This document shows, in pieces, positions 37,010 through 49,200 of a stretch of 64,000 nucleotides of DNA. This DNA comes from an uncultured Pseudomonadales bacterium (GTDB lineage: Bacteria; Pseudomonadota; Gammaproteobacteria; Pseudomonadales; Azotimanducaceae): positions 1,054,001 through 1,118,000 of the forward strand of contig OY282379.1 in NCBI GenBank assembly GCA_958295875.1. The letters run 5' to 3'. The notes under the pieces are model-generated. The model saw only the letters and a list, made by a program, of their open reading frames with translations. It had not been told where the DNA came from and did no database searches. Within the stretch, counting starts at the first letter, position 1. Each line of letters opens with the position of its first letter. Made by a program: the position numbers and the translations under genes.

Positions 37010-38335
37010 CTAGCGAGGGAAATCCGCATCCATGAGGCCGGCCTCCACCGCGTCGCAGAGCTCATCGACGTGGGCTTGCGTGGTGGCGGTGGAGAGGCAG
37101 CCGCCCACCCCGCGCAGCAGCATCCACATGCCGCGGTTGAGCAGGAAATCGCCCATGAACTGGGCCATGCGGTGCGCTTCGCGCGTGCCCCACACGTCAT
37201 CCAGGCGGCGCAGCGGATGTTCATGGAAGTGGATGGCGAACATTGAGCCCTCGCCGGCCACTTGGCCAGCCACCCCGTGCTGCCGCAACAGGCCGCGCAA
37301 ACGTTCGCGCAGGCCCTCCCCCAAGCCGTTCAGCGCCGCAAAGCGCTCTGCGTCCATGTGCGTCATGGCGGCCAACCCGGCGGTCATCGTCACCGGATTG
37401 GCGTTGAAGGTGCCGCCGTGGTGCATGGGCGCCGGCCCTCGCTCGGTGTCCTCGAAAACGGACATCACCGCGGCGCTGCCAGCGACGGCGCCCACCGGGA
37501 AGCCGCCGCCGATCACTTTGGCGATGGCCGTGAGGTCTGGCTCGATGCCGAGGTGGCCTTGGGCGCCACGAAAGCCGAGGCGCAGGCTCACCACTTCGTC
37601 CAAGCAGAACAAGATGCCATGCTTGCGCGTCACGCGCTGCAAGGCGCTCAAGTAGTCCTCCTCGAACGTGGCCATGCCGAGGGCCAAGGGCAGCGGGTCG
37701 ATCATCACCGCGGCGAGCGTGTCGGCATGGCGTTCGATGAGGGCCTCCGCGGTGGCCACGTCGTTGAACGGCAGCACCACCACTTCATCCAACACCGATT
37801 GCGGCGTGCCCCCGCAGTAGGCCTTGGCGATGGGTTCGCGTTCGCGCCGATCGTTGGGGCCGTTCGACAGGCTCACCTCCGCGAAGTCATAAGAGCCGTG
37901 GTAGCACCCTTCCACCTTGGCGATCTTTGGCCGGCCGGTGTAGGCGCGCGCCACCTTGATGAGGTTCATCACCGCCTCTGAGCCGGAGTTCATGAACCGC
38001 ACCCGCTCGAAAGATGGCACCCGCGCCGAGAGCAGTTCCGCCAGCTCGATTTCCACCTCCGTGGCCATGGCGAAGCCAGTGCCGCGCGCAAGCTGTTTGC
38101 CCACAGCCTCCATCACCGGCGGGAAGGCATTGCCGTGGATGAGCGATGTCATGTTGTTGTTGAAGTCCACATAGCGGTTGCCATCCACGTCTGTGACTTC
38201 GGCGCCGGCGGCATGGGCGACGTAGAGCGGGTAAGGAGACTTATCCACGCTGGAGCGGCTGTTGCCGGCCGGCAGCACCTGCCGCGCGCGGCCATTGAGC
38301 GCCGCGGAGCGGGAATCGAGGTCCGGATAGGTCAT
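37010..38335 (-). CDS. Class-III aminotransferase, glutamate-1-semialdehyde-mutase-like
   Basis: 441-residue PLP enzyme of the class-III family closest in style to HemL. PLP-binding features are NSGSEAVMNLIKVARA, LCLDEV-type Asp in ILFCLDEVVSLRLG and the Schiff-base Lys in AIAKVIGGGFPVGA. The HemL family contains many non-heme members acting on amino-acid or polyamine substrates, and there is no tetrapyrrole gene nearby, so the substrate is open. ATG 38335 has GAGG upstream; the longer reading to 38404 is unlikely. Confidence 0.85.
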   Translation of the reverse strand: MTYPDLDSRSAALNGRARQVLPAGNSRSSVDKSPYPLYVAHAAGAEVTDVDGNRYVDFNNNMTSLIHGNAFPPVMEAVGKQLARGTGFAMATEVEIELAELLSARVPSFERVRFMNSGSEAVMNLIKVARAYTGRPKIAKVEGCYHGSYDFAEVSLSNGPNDRREREPIAKAYCGGTPQSVLDEVVVLPFNDVATAEALIERHADTLAAVMIDPLPLALGMATFEEDYLSALQRVTRKHGILFCLDEVVSLRLGFRGAQGHLGIEPDLTAIAKVIGGGFPVGAVAGSAAVMSVFEDTERGPAPMHHGGTFNANPVTMTAGLAAMTHMDAERFAALNGLGEGLRERLRGLLRQHGVAGQVAGEGSMFAIHFHEHPLRRLDDVWGTREAHRMAQFMGDFLLNRGMWMLLRGVGGCLSTATTQAHVDELCDAVEAGLMDADFPR

Positions 38336-38420
38336 GGCAGGTTCCTCATGGCGTGGCGGGCAGTGCCACTCGATGCCCGGGCCCGAGGCGGCGCCAGCCT
38401 TCATGCAGCGCCAGACAGCG

Positions 38421-38463
38421 AAAACCCCCGGGCCACGGCGGGAGCGCCGTGACGCCGAGGGTT
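38421..38463 (-). terminator. Intrinsic terminator after the TonB receptor gene
   Basis: On the minus strand an inner stem CACGGCG-CTCC-CGCCGTG (38451-38434) sits inside an outer stem AACCCTCGG / CCGGGGGTT and is followed by TTTT (38424-38421). It begins 11 bp after the receptor stop codon. Confidence 0.85.
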
Positions 38464-38473
38464 GCAGTGGCGC

Positions 38474-41020
38474 CTAGATGCGGTAGCCGAACTGCAGGCC
38501 GTAGGTGCGTGGACGCCCGAAGCGGTAGCCCACCTGATTCAGCTCGTAGATGATTACCTCGTCCGTCACGTTGCGGACATAGGCAGACACCTGCCAGCCA
38601 GAGTGCCTCATCGTGAGGCGCAAATCCACCGTCTCGTACGGCGGGGCAGGACGCTCGTTGTTGGCCGTATTCCAAGATTCAGCGATGGCGTAGGTGTCTG
38701 CCCGCGCCGTGGCGTCGTAGCCCATGAGTTGGAAATCGTAAACCAGCGACGCGTTGAAGCTGTACTCCGGCGCGTTGGCGAGCCGGTTGCCCGGTTGGAT
38801 GCCCACGCCCAGATAGCGGCCAGCGGCAGAGGCGTAGATGTCCGCTTCCCAGTTGTAGTCCCCACCGAAGTTGAAGCGCAGCGAATCCGTGATGGTGGTT
38901 TGCACTTCAAACTCCATCCCCTCGCTGCGCGCTTCGCCGGCGTTGCGGTTGTATTGGAAGCCGAGCGGCGCCACGGACGGATACTCTTCCAATTCCTCCC
39001 GCACGGCGATGACGGTATCGATCCAATCGATCCGATACAGGGAGCCCACGAAACTTACCCGCCCGTCCGCCAAGGTGGCCTTCACGCCGAACTCGTAATT
39101 CTCCGCCTCGTCGCCATCGACGGTCTGCAAACCCACCAAACGGTCGTGGTGCTGTTGAGCCAGCGCCTTGCGTTGCGCCGTCTCCTCATCGTCCGCCAGC
39201 ACCGCGTTGAGTTCCGCGATGGTGGCGGCGAGGCCAGAGTTCACGATGCCCGGCCGGTACCCTTGCGAGTAGGTGAAGTAGAGCATCCAGTCTTCCTTCG
39301 GCCGCCAAGTGAGCGTGACCTTGGGCGACGTCACCTTGGTGGTGATTTCCAGATCGTTCAATGGGTCGCGCTTCGAGTCCACACCGCCCCGGGCGACGAG
39401 CAACTCGTAGCTCACGTCCGCATAACGGGCGCCGACCAGCACGTCCCAAGCGTCGGTGATCGTGTACGTCACTTCCCCAAACACCGCCTGCTCGCCGAAC
39501 GTTCGGTAGTTGGTGTTGCCCGGGACGATGCTATTGAGGAAGCCGACGATGGCGGCTTGCTCCTCGAGCGGCACTTCCGGATAGAAGTTGTACTGCAGCC
39601 AGCAGTGCGTATCGAGGGTGTCGTACACCGGCGGCCCGCCGTTGTGGCAGCCCTCGTGGTGGCCGGCTTGCGTCTCGTCATCTTTGTAGTAGGCGCCTGC
39701 CGTCCACTTCCAGCGGCTGTCCGTGTTGGAGACGAAGCGGAACTCCTGCACAAAGCGCTCCGTGCCGGTGAAGAAGGCGCCATCGCCGCCTAGGCCCGTC
39801 ATCTTGGTGCGGCCGTCTGCCTGCGCCCCAAAGACGGCCGTGGCCGCGCCGACGAGAGCGAGGGCAAACCGTGGGCTGGTCTCTTCCGAGTAATCCCGGT
39901 CGCGGTCAAACCAAGAGGTGGAAGAGATGAAGTCTGCAAAGGAGAACTCCCAATCGATCTCGAAGTTGTACATCGCCGCCTCGTCGTAGCCACCGCTTTG
40001 GTGGTTCCAATGCGCCAAGTGCGAGAGGTATGGATCGTCGTCGAACTGCTCGAACTCGCCGCGGGTGTAGTGGTCCGCGGCCCAATCCGCTTGGCGCGGC
40101 GTGCAGTCTGGCCGCGCCGGCAACGGATAGACATGCACCTGCCCAGGCGGATCCGACGGCGTGGATTCGTTGAAGCAGTGGAATGCGAGGCCGGGGCCGC
40201 CATAGTCCCCGTCCACGATGTTCACCATCGCGGAAATCTCCAGCGCGTCGTTCACGTACCAAGCGATCTTCAGCCGGCCGCCAATCTCCTCGAAAGTGTC
40301 CGTGTCTTTCTTGTTGCGGGGCGCAGCTTGGTCGATGACGCCTTTGCGGTCCCGCTTGTAGCCAACGATGCGCGCCGCGAGCCGCTCGCCCAACGGAATG
40401 TTGACCATGCCGTCCGTGCGGTACGAAATGCCGCTCGATTCGCCGATGGCCTCCATTTCAATGCGGGCATTCCAATCGAACCCGCTCACATCCGGCTTCT
40501 TCGTGATGTAGCGCAGCGCACCGCCCATGGCGCCCTCGCCGTACAGCGTGCCCTGCGGCCCTTTCAGCACCTCCACCCGCTCCAGGTCGAACAGCGGCCC
40601 AATGGTCTGCGCGAGGCCGCCGACCCCGGAATCCGTGATGGGCATGTTGTCGAAGTAGACGCCAACCGTGGCGGCGCCGCCGCCGGCCGGCGGCGTGATG
40701 CCGCGCACGGTGAGCGTGTTGTAAGTCTGCGAGTTGGTGCGGTAGGCGAGGCCAGGGATGGACTGGTACAGGGTTTGGATGTCCTCAATGCCCTTGTTCA
40801 CAATGTCTTGGTCGGTGACGGCCGAGATCGTGAGCGGCGTGTCCATCAGACGGGTGTCTCGATAGGTGGCGGAGACGATGATCTCCTCCACCGCGCTAAC
40901 GTCGTTTTCTGCCTCTTCCTCCGCTTCCTGTGCTTGGGCCGGCACTAACACCGCAGCCAAAGAAGCCAGCGCCGACAGGCGCAACATCAATCCGAATCGT
41001 TCAAAATAGCCACTTCGCAT
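38474..41020 (-). CDS. TonB-dependent outer-membrane receptor
   Basis: 848-residue receptor. Signal peptide LMLRLSALASLAAVLVPAQAQ, an acidic linker, TonB-box-like EEIIVSATYRDTRLM, the plug with VRGITPPAGGGAATVGVYFD and VEVLKGPQGTLYGEGAMGG, and a barrel ending in the aromatic residue pattern YGLQFGYRI. The plug motif and length resemble receptors for organic substrates or siderophores from marine gammaproteobacteria. It lies alone with its own terminator; no TonB or transporter partner is adjacent, so the ligand is unknown. The ATG at 41020 has GGGGGAA upstream. Confidence 0.9.
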   Translation of the reverse strand: MRSGYFERFGLMLRLSALASLAAVLVPAQAQEAEEEAENDVSAVEEIIVSATYRDTRLMDTPLTISAVTDQDIVNKGIEDIQTLYQSIPGLAYRTNSQTYNTLTVRGITPPAGGGAATVGVYFDNMPITDSGVGGLAQTIGPLFDLERVEVLKGPQGTLYGEGAMGGALRYITKKPDVSGFDWNARIEMEAIGESSGISYRTDGMVNIPLGERLAARIVGYKRDRKGVIDQAAPRNKKDTDTFEEIGGRLKIAWYVNDALEISAMVNIVDGDYGGPGLAFHCFNESTPSDPPGQVHVYPLPARPDCTPRQADWAADHYTRGEFEQFDDDPYLSHLAHWNHQSGGYDEAAMYNFEIDWEFSFADFISSTSWFDRDRDYSEETSPRFALALVGAATAVFGAQADGRTKMTGLGGDGAFFTGTERFVQEFRFVSNTDSRWKWTAGAYYKDDETQAGHHEGCHNGGPPVYDTLDTHCWLQYNFYPEVPLEEQAAIVGFLNSIVPGNTNYRTFGEQAVFGEVTYTITDAWDVLVGARYADVSYELLVARGGVDSKRDPLNDLEITTKVTSPKVTLTWRPKEDWMLYFTYSQGYRPGIVNSGLAATIAELNAVLADDEETAQRKALAQQHHDRLVGLQTVDGDEAENYEFGVKATLADGRVSFVGSLYRIDWIDTVIAVREELEEYPSVAPLGFQYNRNAGEARSEGMEFEVQTTITDSLRFNFGGDYNWEADIYASAAGRYLGVGIQPGNRLANAPEYSFNASLVYDFQLMGYDATARADTYAIAESWNTANNERPAPPYETVDLRLTMRHSGWQVSAYVRNVTDEVIIYELNQVGYRFGRPRTYGLQFGYRI

Positions 41021-41122
41021 CGCTTCCCCCTTGATGTCTTGTAGCGAGCCGTAGCTTATTCCCATAGGCCACGGGGTCTTGTCAAGGGCCGAGAGTGCGG
41101 CCGGCCACCTTCAAACGGCCAC

Positions 41123-41148
41123 AAAAAACCCCGCCGAAGCGGGGTTTT
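41123..41148 (-). terminator. Intrinsic terminator of groESL
   Basis: A perfect 10-bp stem (GCGGGGTTTT with AAAACCCCGC) closed by a TTCG-type tetraloop on the minus strand, with a run of T on exit. It lies about 40 bp after the groEL stop. The stem is symmetric enough to act on both strands. Confidence 0.9.
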
Positions 41149-41188
41149 CTGGTTGCTCTTGGAGCAGCCTCTTGGAGCAGCGAAGGCG

Positions 41189-43142
<1,954 letters not shown>

Positions 43143-43237
43143 GTGTTGATGCTCCCAAGAACTTCGTTGCGCGCGCTTCCCCCGGCGCGCCGCCCATTGG
43201 ATACATGCGAGCCTTCAGCCTCGGCAGCAGGCCCGCG

Positions 43238-43264
43238 TAAGCACTCTCACCATGAGAGTGCTAA
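43238..43264 (-). promoter_or_regulatory. CIRCE operator (HrcA-binding)
   Basis: Minus-strand TTAGCACTC, 9-bp spacer, GAGTGCTTA: 17 of 18 positions match the CIRCE consensus, one mismatch near the end. It lies just downstream of the -10 box and about 95 bp before the groES start, so HrcA would block initiation or early elongation. hrcA itself is not in the window. Confidence 0.93.
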
Positions 43265-43278
43265 TCGAGGGAGCGCCT

Positions 43279-43306
43279 ATCATAGGGGCGGCTTTTCATT
43301 ATTCAA
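43279..43306 (-). promoter_or_regulatory. groESL promoter, sigma-70 with a sigma-32-like overlap
   Basis: Minus strand: TTGAAT (43306-43301), 16-bp spacer, TATGAT (43284-43279). The same stretch reads GTTGAAT followed by CCCCTATGAT, close to the heat-shock sigma-32 pattern (CTTGAAA ... CCCCATNT). Start expected near 43272, immediately before the CIRCE. Confidence 0.7.
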
Positions 43307-43412
43307 CCCCTTGAGCGGGATCAGCGCCTTCTGGACGGGTGCCGCGCCCCCTCCCGCCTTGGCGCCCAAGCGACGGGCTTGGCCAACGCGCCAACCTGCG
43401 AGGCTGAGAGCC

Positions 43413-43724
43413 ATGTCCAATGCCTTGGATGACGCGGACGAACGCATCTGGCAGGTGGTGGCGCAAATCCCGCGTGGGCGCGTGGCCACCTACGGCCAGG
43501 TGGCGGCCCTCGCCGGCTTGCCGCGCGGCGGCAGGCGCGTCGGCAGGGCGATGGCGCAATTGCCACAGGGCAGCGCATTGCCGTGGCACCGCGTGATCAA
43601 CGCGGCGGGGCGCACGGCCATTCCCGGCGCCGGCGGTGAGCGGCAACGGCGGTTGCTCCGCGCCGAAGGCGTCATGTTCGTCAACGGCAAAGTCAATCTG
43701 CAACGATGGCGATGGTGCCCGTGA
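43413..43724 (+). CDS. atl: Alkyltransferase-like protein (ATL)
   Basis: 103-residue relative of O6-alkylguanine-DNA alkyltransferase that binds alkyl lesions and hands them to nucleotide excision repair. The active-site motif is PWHRVI in place of PCHRV: Trp replaces the acceptor Cys, which is the definition of ATL proteins. The helix-turn-helix and arginine finger region (GRVATYGQVAALAG, RRVGRAMAQLP) is intact. The ATG at 43413 matches the family; the longer reading is antisense to groES. Confidence 0.9.
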   Translation: MSNALDDADERIWQVVAQIPRGRVATYGQVAALAGLPRGGRRVGRAMAQLPQGSALPWHRVINAAGRTAIPGAGGERQRRLLRAEGVMFVNGKVNLQRWRWCP

Positions 43725-43806
43725 CCATTGCGGACGGCCCCGCGAGCCGGCGCAGGGTTCATCGCGTCGCCGTGCCGAGGAGGGGACGGCGCATACACAT
43801 GCAACC

Positions 43807-45429
43807 ATGTGCGCAGCCGGTGCCCCGCCTCGCCCACCCTCGCGCGATGCCGAGGCCAGCGCGCTGAACGGCGCACCCGCTCCCGGAGTGCTGGCGAGCG
43901 TCACCGCCTATTTCCAGCCGCGAGTTGCCGCGCTGGCTTGCCTCGGCTTTTCGTCCGGGCTGCCGCTGCTGCTCATCTTCGCCACCCTATCCTTGTGGCT
44001 GCGCGAAGCCGGCGTCGAGCGCGCCGCGGCCACCTACTTCAGCTGGGCCGCGCTCGGCTACTCGTTCAAGTTCGTTTGGGCGCCGCTCATCGACAAGCTG
44101 CCAGCGCCTTTCGGCGCCCACCGCCTGGGGCGCCGCCGGGGCTGGCTGTTGCTGGCGCAACTCGCCGTCATCGGCGCCATCGTCGCCATGGCGCTTGCGG
44201 ACCCGGCCGCGCCGGGTGGCCTCACGGCCATGGCTATCGCCGCGGTGGCCCTCGGCTTCTCCTCCGCAACCCAGGACATCGTCATCGATGCCTACCGCAT
44301 TGAAGTGGCGGACGAGCGCTTGCAGGCGCTCCTCGCCTCCGCCTACGTCGCTGGCTATCGGGGGGGCATGTTGGTGGCCGGGGCGGTGGCGCTGTACTTG
44401 GCCGCTTGGTTCGGCAGCGTTGCCGACCACTACGACTACTTGGCGTGGCGGCACACCTACTTCTGCATGGCCGCGGCGATGGCGGTGGGTGTCGTCACCA
44501 CCCTCGTCATCCGCGAACCCGCGGCGGCGAGTTCGCGTCAACGCCACAGCCCGGCGCACCACGCCCGCTTCGTGTTGCTGTTCGCGTTGGTGGCCGGGGC
44601 TTTCGTCGCCGCTTTCTTGGCCCTCGCCGACACCGCCCACTGGCTGCGCGGCGCGCTGGGCGGGCCGTCCGCGCCCCTCGCCGGATTTGTGGCGGAGGCG
44701 ACGCGCTTGGCGCTTGCCTTGGCCGCGGCGCTGGCGATAGGCGCCCTATGCGCACGCTTGCGGGTGGCGCAACCAGAGCTGGTGCGGGACGCCTATGTGG
44801 CGCCCGTGGCGGACTTCTTCCGCCGCCATGGCCGCGGCGCCCTCGTCATCCTGCTGTTGGTGGGCTTCTACCGCGTGTCCGACATCGTGTTGGGCGTGGT
44901 GGCGAACATCTTCTACTTCGACATGGGCTACAGCAAGGAAGCCATCGCCACCGCGACCAAGGTGTTCGGCCTGTGGATGACGCTCGTGGGCGGCTTCCTG
45001 GGCGGCTGGCTCGCGCTCAACTTCGGCGTGATGCGCGTGCTGATGCTGGGCGCGGCGCTCACCGTCGCCACCAACCTGCTTTTCATACTGCTCGCCGAAG
45101 CGCCGGGCAACCTGCCGCTCCTCTACGCCGTGATCAGCGCGGACAACCTAACGGCGGGGCTCGCCAGCGCTGCGTTCGTCGCCTACCTCTCAAGCCTGAC
45201 GAGCCTTTCCTTCACCGCGGTGCAGTACGCCATCTTGAGTTCGCTCATGACGTTGTTCCCGAAGGTGATCGGCGGCTACTCCGGCACGATGGTGGACGCC
45301 GTGGGCTACAGCCACTTCTTTCTTGGCGCCGCGGCCATCGGCGTTCCGGTATGCTTGTTGGTGGCGCTGGCGGCACGCCACCGGCCGCCACGCGCAGACA
45401 CTGCATCGCCAACCGCCACGCCCTCTTGA
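43807..45429 (+). CDS. ampG: AmpG-family muropeptide permease (MFS)
   Basis: 540-residue inner-membrane permease that imports GlcNAc-anhydroMurNAc peptides for cell-wall recycling. Family landmarks are the start LACLGFSSGLPLLLIFATLSLWLREAGV, then SFKFVWAPLIDKLP, LGRRRGWLL, SATQDIVIDAYR and a C-terminal LSSLTSLSFTAVQYAILSSL. About 14 hydrophobic segments can be counted. AmpD, the next enzyme of the recycling path, is encoded at 54432-54980. ATG 43807 gives a normal N-terminus. Confidence 0.9.
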   Translation: MCAAGAPPRPPSRDAEASALNGAPAPGVLASVTAYFQPRVAALACLGFSSGLPLLLIFATLSLWLREAGVERAAATYFSWAALGYSFKFVWAPLIDKLPAPFGAHRLGRRRGWLLLAQLAVIGAIVAMALADPAAPGGLTAMAIAAVALGFSSATQDIVIDAYRIEVADERLQALLASAYVAGYRGGMLVAGAVALYLAAWFGSVADHYDYLAWRHTYFCMAAAMAVGVVTTLVIREPAAASSRQRHSPAHHARFVLLFALVAGAFVAAFLALADTAHWLRGALGGPSAPLAGFVAEATRLALALAAALAIGALCARLRVAQPELVRDAYVAPVADFFRRHGRGALVILLLVGFYRVSDIVLGVVANIFYFDMGYSKEAIATATKVFGLWMTLVGGFLGGWLALNFGVMRVLMLGAALTVATNLLFILLAEAPGNLPLLYAVISADNLTAGLASAAFVAYLSSLTSLSFTAVQYAILSSLMTLFPKVIGGYSGTMVDAVGYSHFFLGAAAIGVPVCLLVALAARHRPPRADTASPTATPS

Positions 45430-45511
45430 GCTCCCTTGAGCATCATGGCTGAACCGCCGCGACGACTGCACGGAACGCTGCCTCCAAGCCAACGCGAGGC
45501 CGCCGCGCACC

Positions 45512-46084
45512 ATGCCTAGCCCGCGCATCAGCCGCGTCATCACCCGCACTGGAGACCGCGGCGAGACGGCGCTGGCAGACGGCAAGCGCATGCCCAAGGG
45601 GCATCCCCGCTTCGAGTTGGTGGGCGCCTTGGACGAAGCCAACAGCTTTATCGGCCTGTTGGCGGCGCGCGTTGGCGAAGGGCCGCATCAGGAGCGGCTG
45701 ACGGAGATCCAATCGCGCCTTTTTGATGTCGGCGGCGCGGTAGCGATGGGCGCAGCCGCTCCGGTTTGGGAAGCGCAGACGGCGATCTTGCAGGACTGGG
45801 CCAAGGCCATGAACGCAGCGCTGCCGCCGCTCAAGGAGTTCGTGCTGCCCGGCGGCGACGAGACGGTGGCCTTGGCGCACGTGGCGCGCAGCGTCGTGCG
45901 CCGCGCCGAGCGGGCCTTCTGGGCAGAAGCCGAATCCCTCGCGCCGTTGGTTGAAGCGAACGTGGGCGCGTGGCTGAACCGGCTCTCTGACTACCTGTTC
46001 GTGCTGGCGCGGATGCTGGCGCGGGAATCCGGCGCCGGCGAGTTGCTCTGGCAGCCTCTGGCGCGGCCCGACGAGAGCGAGTAG
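45512..46084 (+). CDS. Cob(I)yrinic acid a,c-diamide adenosyltransferase, PduO-type
   Basis: 190-residue corrinoid adenosyltransferase (PduO/MMAB class) that forms adenosylcobalamin from ATP. Motifs: VITRTGDRGETALADGKRMPK at the N-terminus (ATP site), FELVGALDEANSFIGL, and the C-terminal VVRRAERAFW and LNRLSDYLFVLARMLARE. It implies B12-dependent metabolism or salvage in this organism. ATG 45512. It follows ampG by 82 bp with no terminator visible. Confidence 0.93.
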   Translation: MPSPRISRVITRTGDRGETALADGKRMPKGHPRFELVGALDEANSFIGLLAARVGEGPHQERLTEIQSRLFDVGGAVAMGAAAPVWEAQTAILQDWAKAMNAALPPLKEFVLPGGDETVALAHVARSVVRRAERAFWAEAESLAPLVEANVGAWLNRLSDYLFVLARMLARESGAGELLWQPLARPDESE

Positions 46085-46255
46085 CCGCCGCCGGCCACCG
46101 GACGCGGCAGCGCTTCCGGCAGCGACAAACAGCCCACGCTCGACCTCCCCACGGCTCGCCGCCTTTGGCGACGGCGAGTGTCCAGAGAGCCCCGCTCCTC
46201 CAACTGCCTCACTTGCGTTTTGCGCCGGCAGCCCTGCTGATAGCCCATACAGGAG

Positions 46256-46288
46256 TTGACGGGGGGGGGGGGGGGGGGGGGGTAGCCT
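46256..46288 (+). promoter_or_regulatory. 22-nt poly-G tract in a promoter-like position
   Basis: TTGACG (46256-46261) is followed by an unbroken run of G from 46261 to 46282 and then TAGCCT (46283-46288). If the first is a -35 and the last a -10, the spacer is 21 bp and made only of G, so slipped-strand gain or loss of a few G would bring it to or away from the optimal 17 bp. Alternatively the tract could be translated as poly-Gly in a longer frame. Assembly error in the run length is possible. Confidence 0.6.
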
Positions 46289-46296
46289 TCCGTCGC

Positions 46297-49200
46297 ATGA
46301 CTGTTCACAGGCGTCGCCACGCGACGCGATGGCGGCATCAGGGCGACCGCATGGGCGAGAGTGGCCAGCGCGACATGACGGCGAGGATCGAGTCCGATGG
46401 CGGCCTTGGCGCTGTCCGCGAAGCGGGGACGAGGTGCTTGAGGTTCCTTGGGCTTTCGTTGGCCGTGGGTTCCCTCTCGTTTTCCGCGCAAGCCCAAGTG
46501 TTGTTCCAGCCCGCCGACGGCAGCTTGAGCTCGGAAAGGACTCTGCAGCTCCAAGCAGACCCCTTGGTCGTCCCGGACCGCTGGCGCATGGTTCGCCTCG
46601 ACCGAGATGAAATCGCCCGCGCCGCGGAATCCAACGCGCCCCTCGTCTTCAACCTGTTCGACGACGTCGAGGTCAGAGGGCATGTGCAAGGCACGAAGAG
46701 CCTGAGCGGCGGCTCCTCCTTCGTTTCCGGGTCCTTGGAGGACGGCGGGCACTTCACGATCTTCCTGCATGGCAGCGGGATCATCCGAGGAGAGATACAT
46801 TCGCCTCAAGGTCTCTACAGTTTGAGATCGGAAGGCGAGGACTTCAGCCAAGTGTTGGTCAAACAGGAGGACATGTCCGAGCTTCCGGGCTGCGGCAACG
46901 AGCAGTTCTCCACCAGCGATGGGATTGCCGTAAGGACAGGGGAGAGGGCACGGGCTCACTTGCTGAGGCCTCCGGGCTACGCTGGTGCCGCGGGCGATTG
47001 GCAGAGCTCAGCGCGCGCCGCTGGCCAACGCGACGAAGAAACTCCCAAAACCATTGATGCGCTGGTGGTGTACACGCAACGGGTGGAGGACCACGAGGGA
47101 GGGCCAGAACATATTAGAGCCGCCATAGAGAATGAAATGGCCGAGATGAACTGGATTTTGGACAACAGCGGGCTTCCCCACAGGCAGATGCGCTTGGCCA
47201 TGGAAAAAGTGGATTACGAACAGAAAGAGCACCTAGGGTTCGATCGGGGCAATCTGCACTACACTGAGGAAGATGAAGAGCGATTTTTCGTCGAACATGA
47301 CTTCGGCGCTTTGGATGAGGTGCAAAACTCGCTGATGGAAAAGCACCAAGCGGATTTGGTTCATTTGATTGTGCGGGATGTGCGAGAGGTGTGCGGTTTA
47401 GGAGGCGGCGGCTATAGTGGGAGCTCCGAGTACTTTGTCCATGAAATTTGTGAAAACGCTGACGACAAGGCTCTATGCGTCGACATCGAGCGACGTCGGC
47501 TATGGGGGCGGAACGTGTTTTCCGTGTCGGCGTTGCCATGCCTTAGCGGCTATACCATGGCCCACGAACTAGGCCATACCATGGGGCTTGCTCATAATCG
47601 TGAGATTTATGGTCCCGGTGAGATCCCTGACGACTGGTACGAAAGGAATAGAGAGTTTCAGCCTCTGAATTACGGTTATGGTTACATCGATCCCAATGGA
47701 AGGGGCAACTGCCTCGGACAGCCGACGGTGATGTCTTACTGGTTCCCTGAGTGTGATGGAGGAGTAAGAGTAGGAAACACAGTGCTGAAGGCTGGGGTCA
47801 CATTACCTTATTTTTCCAATCCAGCAATCTCTTTCCCTCCCCCGCCGGGGCGTTTCAGCTATCCTTGGCAGCCGGACACTCCCATGGGAGTGCCGGGGGA
47901 TGAGCTAACTGGAGATCTAGATGGCCCCGTCAACGCTTCCAGAACCATTGACGAGGTTTGGGACATGGCAGCCCGCGTTTCCGATGTGCCGCCCTTGTGC
48001 AATGAGGGGGACATTCCGGCCGATGCCCTTTCCTCCTTGCCGGATGAAGTGGCCTTCCCTGCGCCGGGGGCGGACAGGGAGTTTGCCGTTTCCTTTGCAG
48101 CGCCGGACAGCTGCGCGGACTTCCACCTCCAAACTCATTCTTCGCTTCCTGCATTCAGCGCCTCTGCCGAATGGCTTCGTCAAGGCGAGTATTCGCTCTC
48201 CGTCACCGCCGACCCCCACAACGGGACGTGCGGTTCGGGCCCCAGGATAGGGGAGATCACGGTGTCGTTGAGCGCGTCTCCATACTCGAGCACCGCGAGA
48301 GTCGCCCTCGAAGTGTCTCCGGCGACCATTTTCGTCGAGCAGAGCTTTGGCCCCAACGAGTTCTGCGGCAGCCTGTCCGGCGCAACCGAGGAAGCTGTTT
48401 CCTTGGACCTTTCGGGACAGAACGTCAACCCCGCCTTCAAGCTCTCCGACGGCATGTTTTCGGAGTTCCCCCGCTTGGAGGACTTGGACTTGAGCGACAA
48501 CCTGCTCGGCCACTTCCAGAACTCGTACTTCGACGGCTTGAGCCTGCTGACGAGGCTCGACCTGAGCGGGAACGAGTTGACCGAGCTCGAAGACGGGGTG
48601 CTGGTGAAACTTCCGGAGCTCGAGCACCTGGACCTGCGGGGGAACAAGCTGCGCAGGATCAAGCGTTCATACTTCGAGAAGCCGTCCGACCCCGATGCGA
48701 CGGGCTACCCCTTGAAGACGTTGGACTTGAGCCACAACGAGTTGAGGGAGCTGGACGAGCGGTGGTCTGGGCACCTGTGGCATTTGGAGTCCTTGCATTT
48801 GAACAACAACCAGCTTGAAGCCATCGACAAGGACTCCCTCGGTTACTTTGAGGAATTGAAGCGACTGAATCTGGCGCACAACAGCATCGAGGCCGTCGGC
48901 CCTTACGTTTTCGCCGGCTACGCGCCAAAGCTCACGCATCTGAATTTGAGCTCGAACAGGATTTCCAGCATCCCGGACACGACGTTTGGATACGTCGCTT
49001 GGGATGGGCGCGTTTGGGCCGCTGCGGACTTGCGGCAGCTCAACCTGTCCCGCAACCGCTTGGAGGAGTTTCCGGAACTGTCGATGAACGGGAAGCTGAC
49101 GCACCTGTGGCTCGGCTGGAACAGGATCGCCAGCGTGGGGGACGGGCTCTCGGAGCTGGCGGAGCTGACGGGACTGCAGCTGTCCAGCAACCGGCTGGCG

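Noticed and set aside
46165..46296. Poly-Gly coding through the G tract from an upstream TTG
   Set aside because: No RBS, no family likeness before the signal peptide, and a promoter-spacer reading is more natural; it is not formally excluded.
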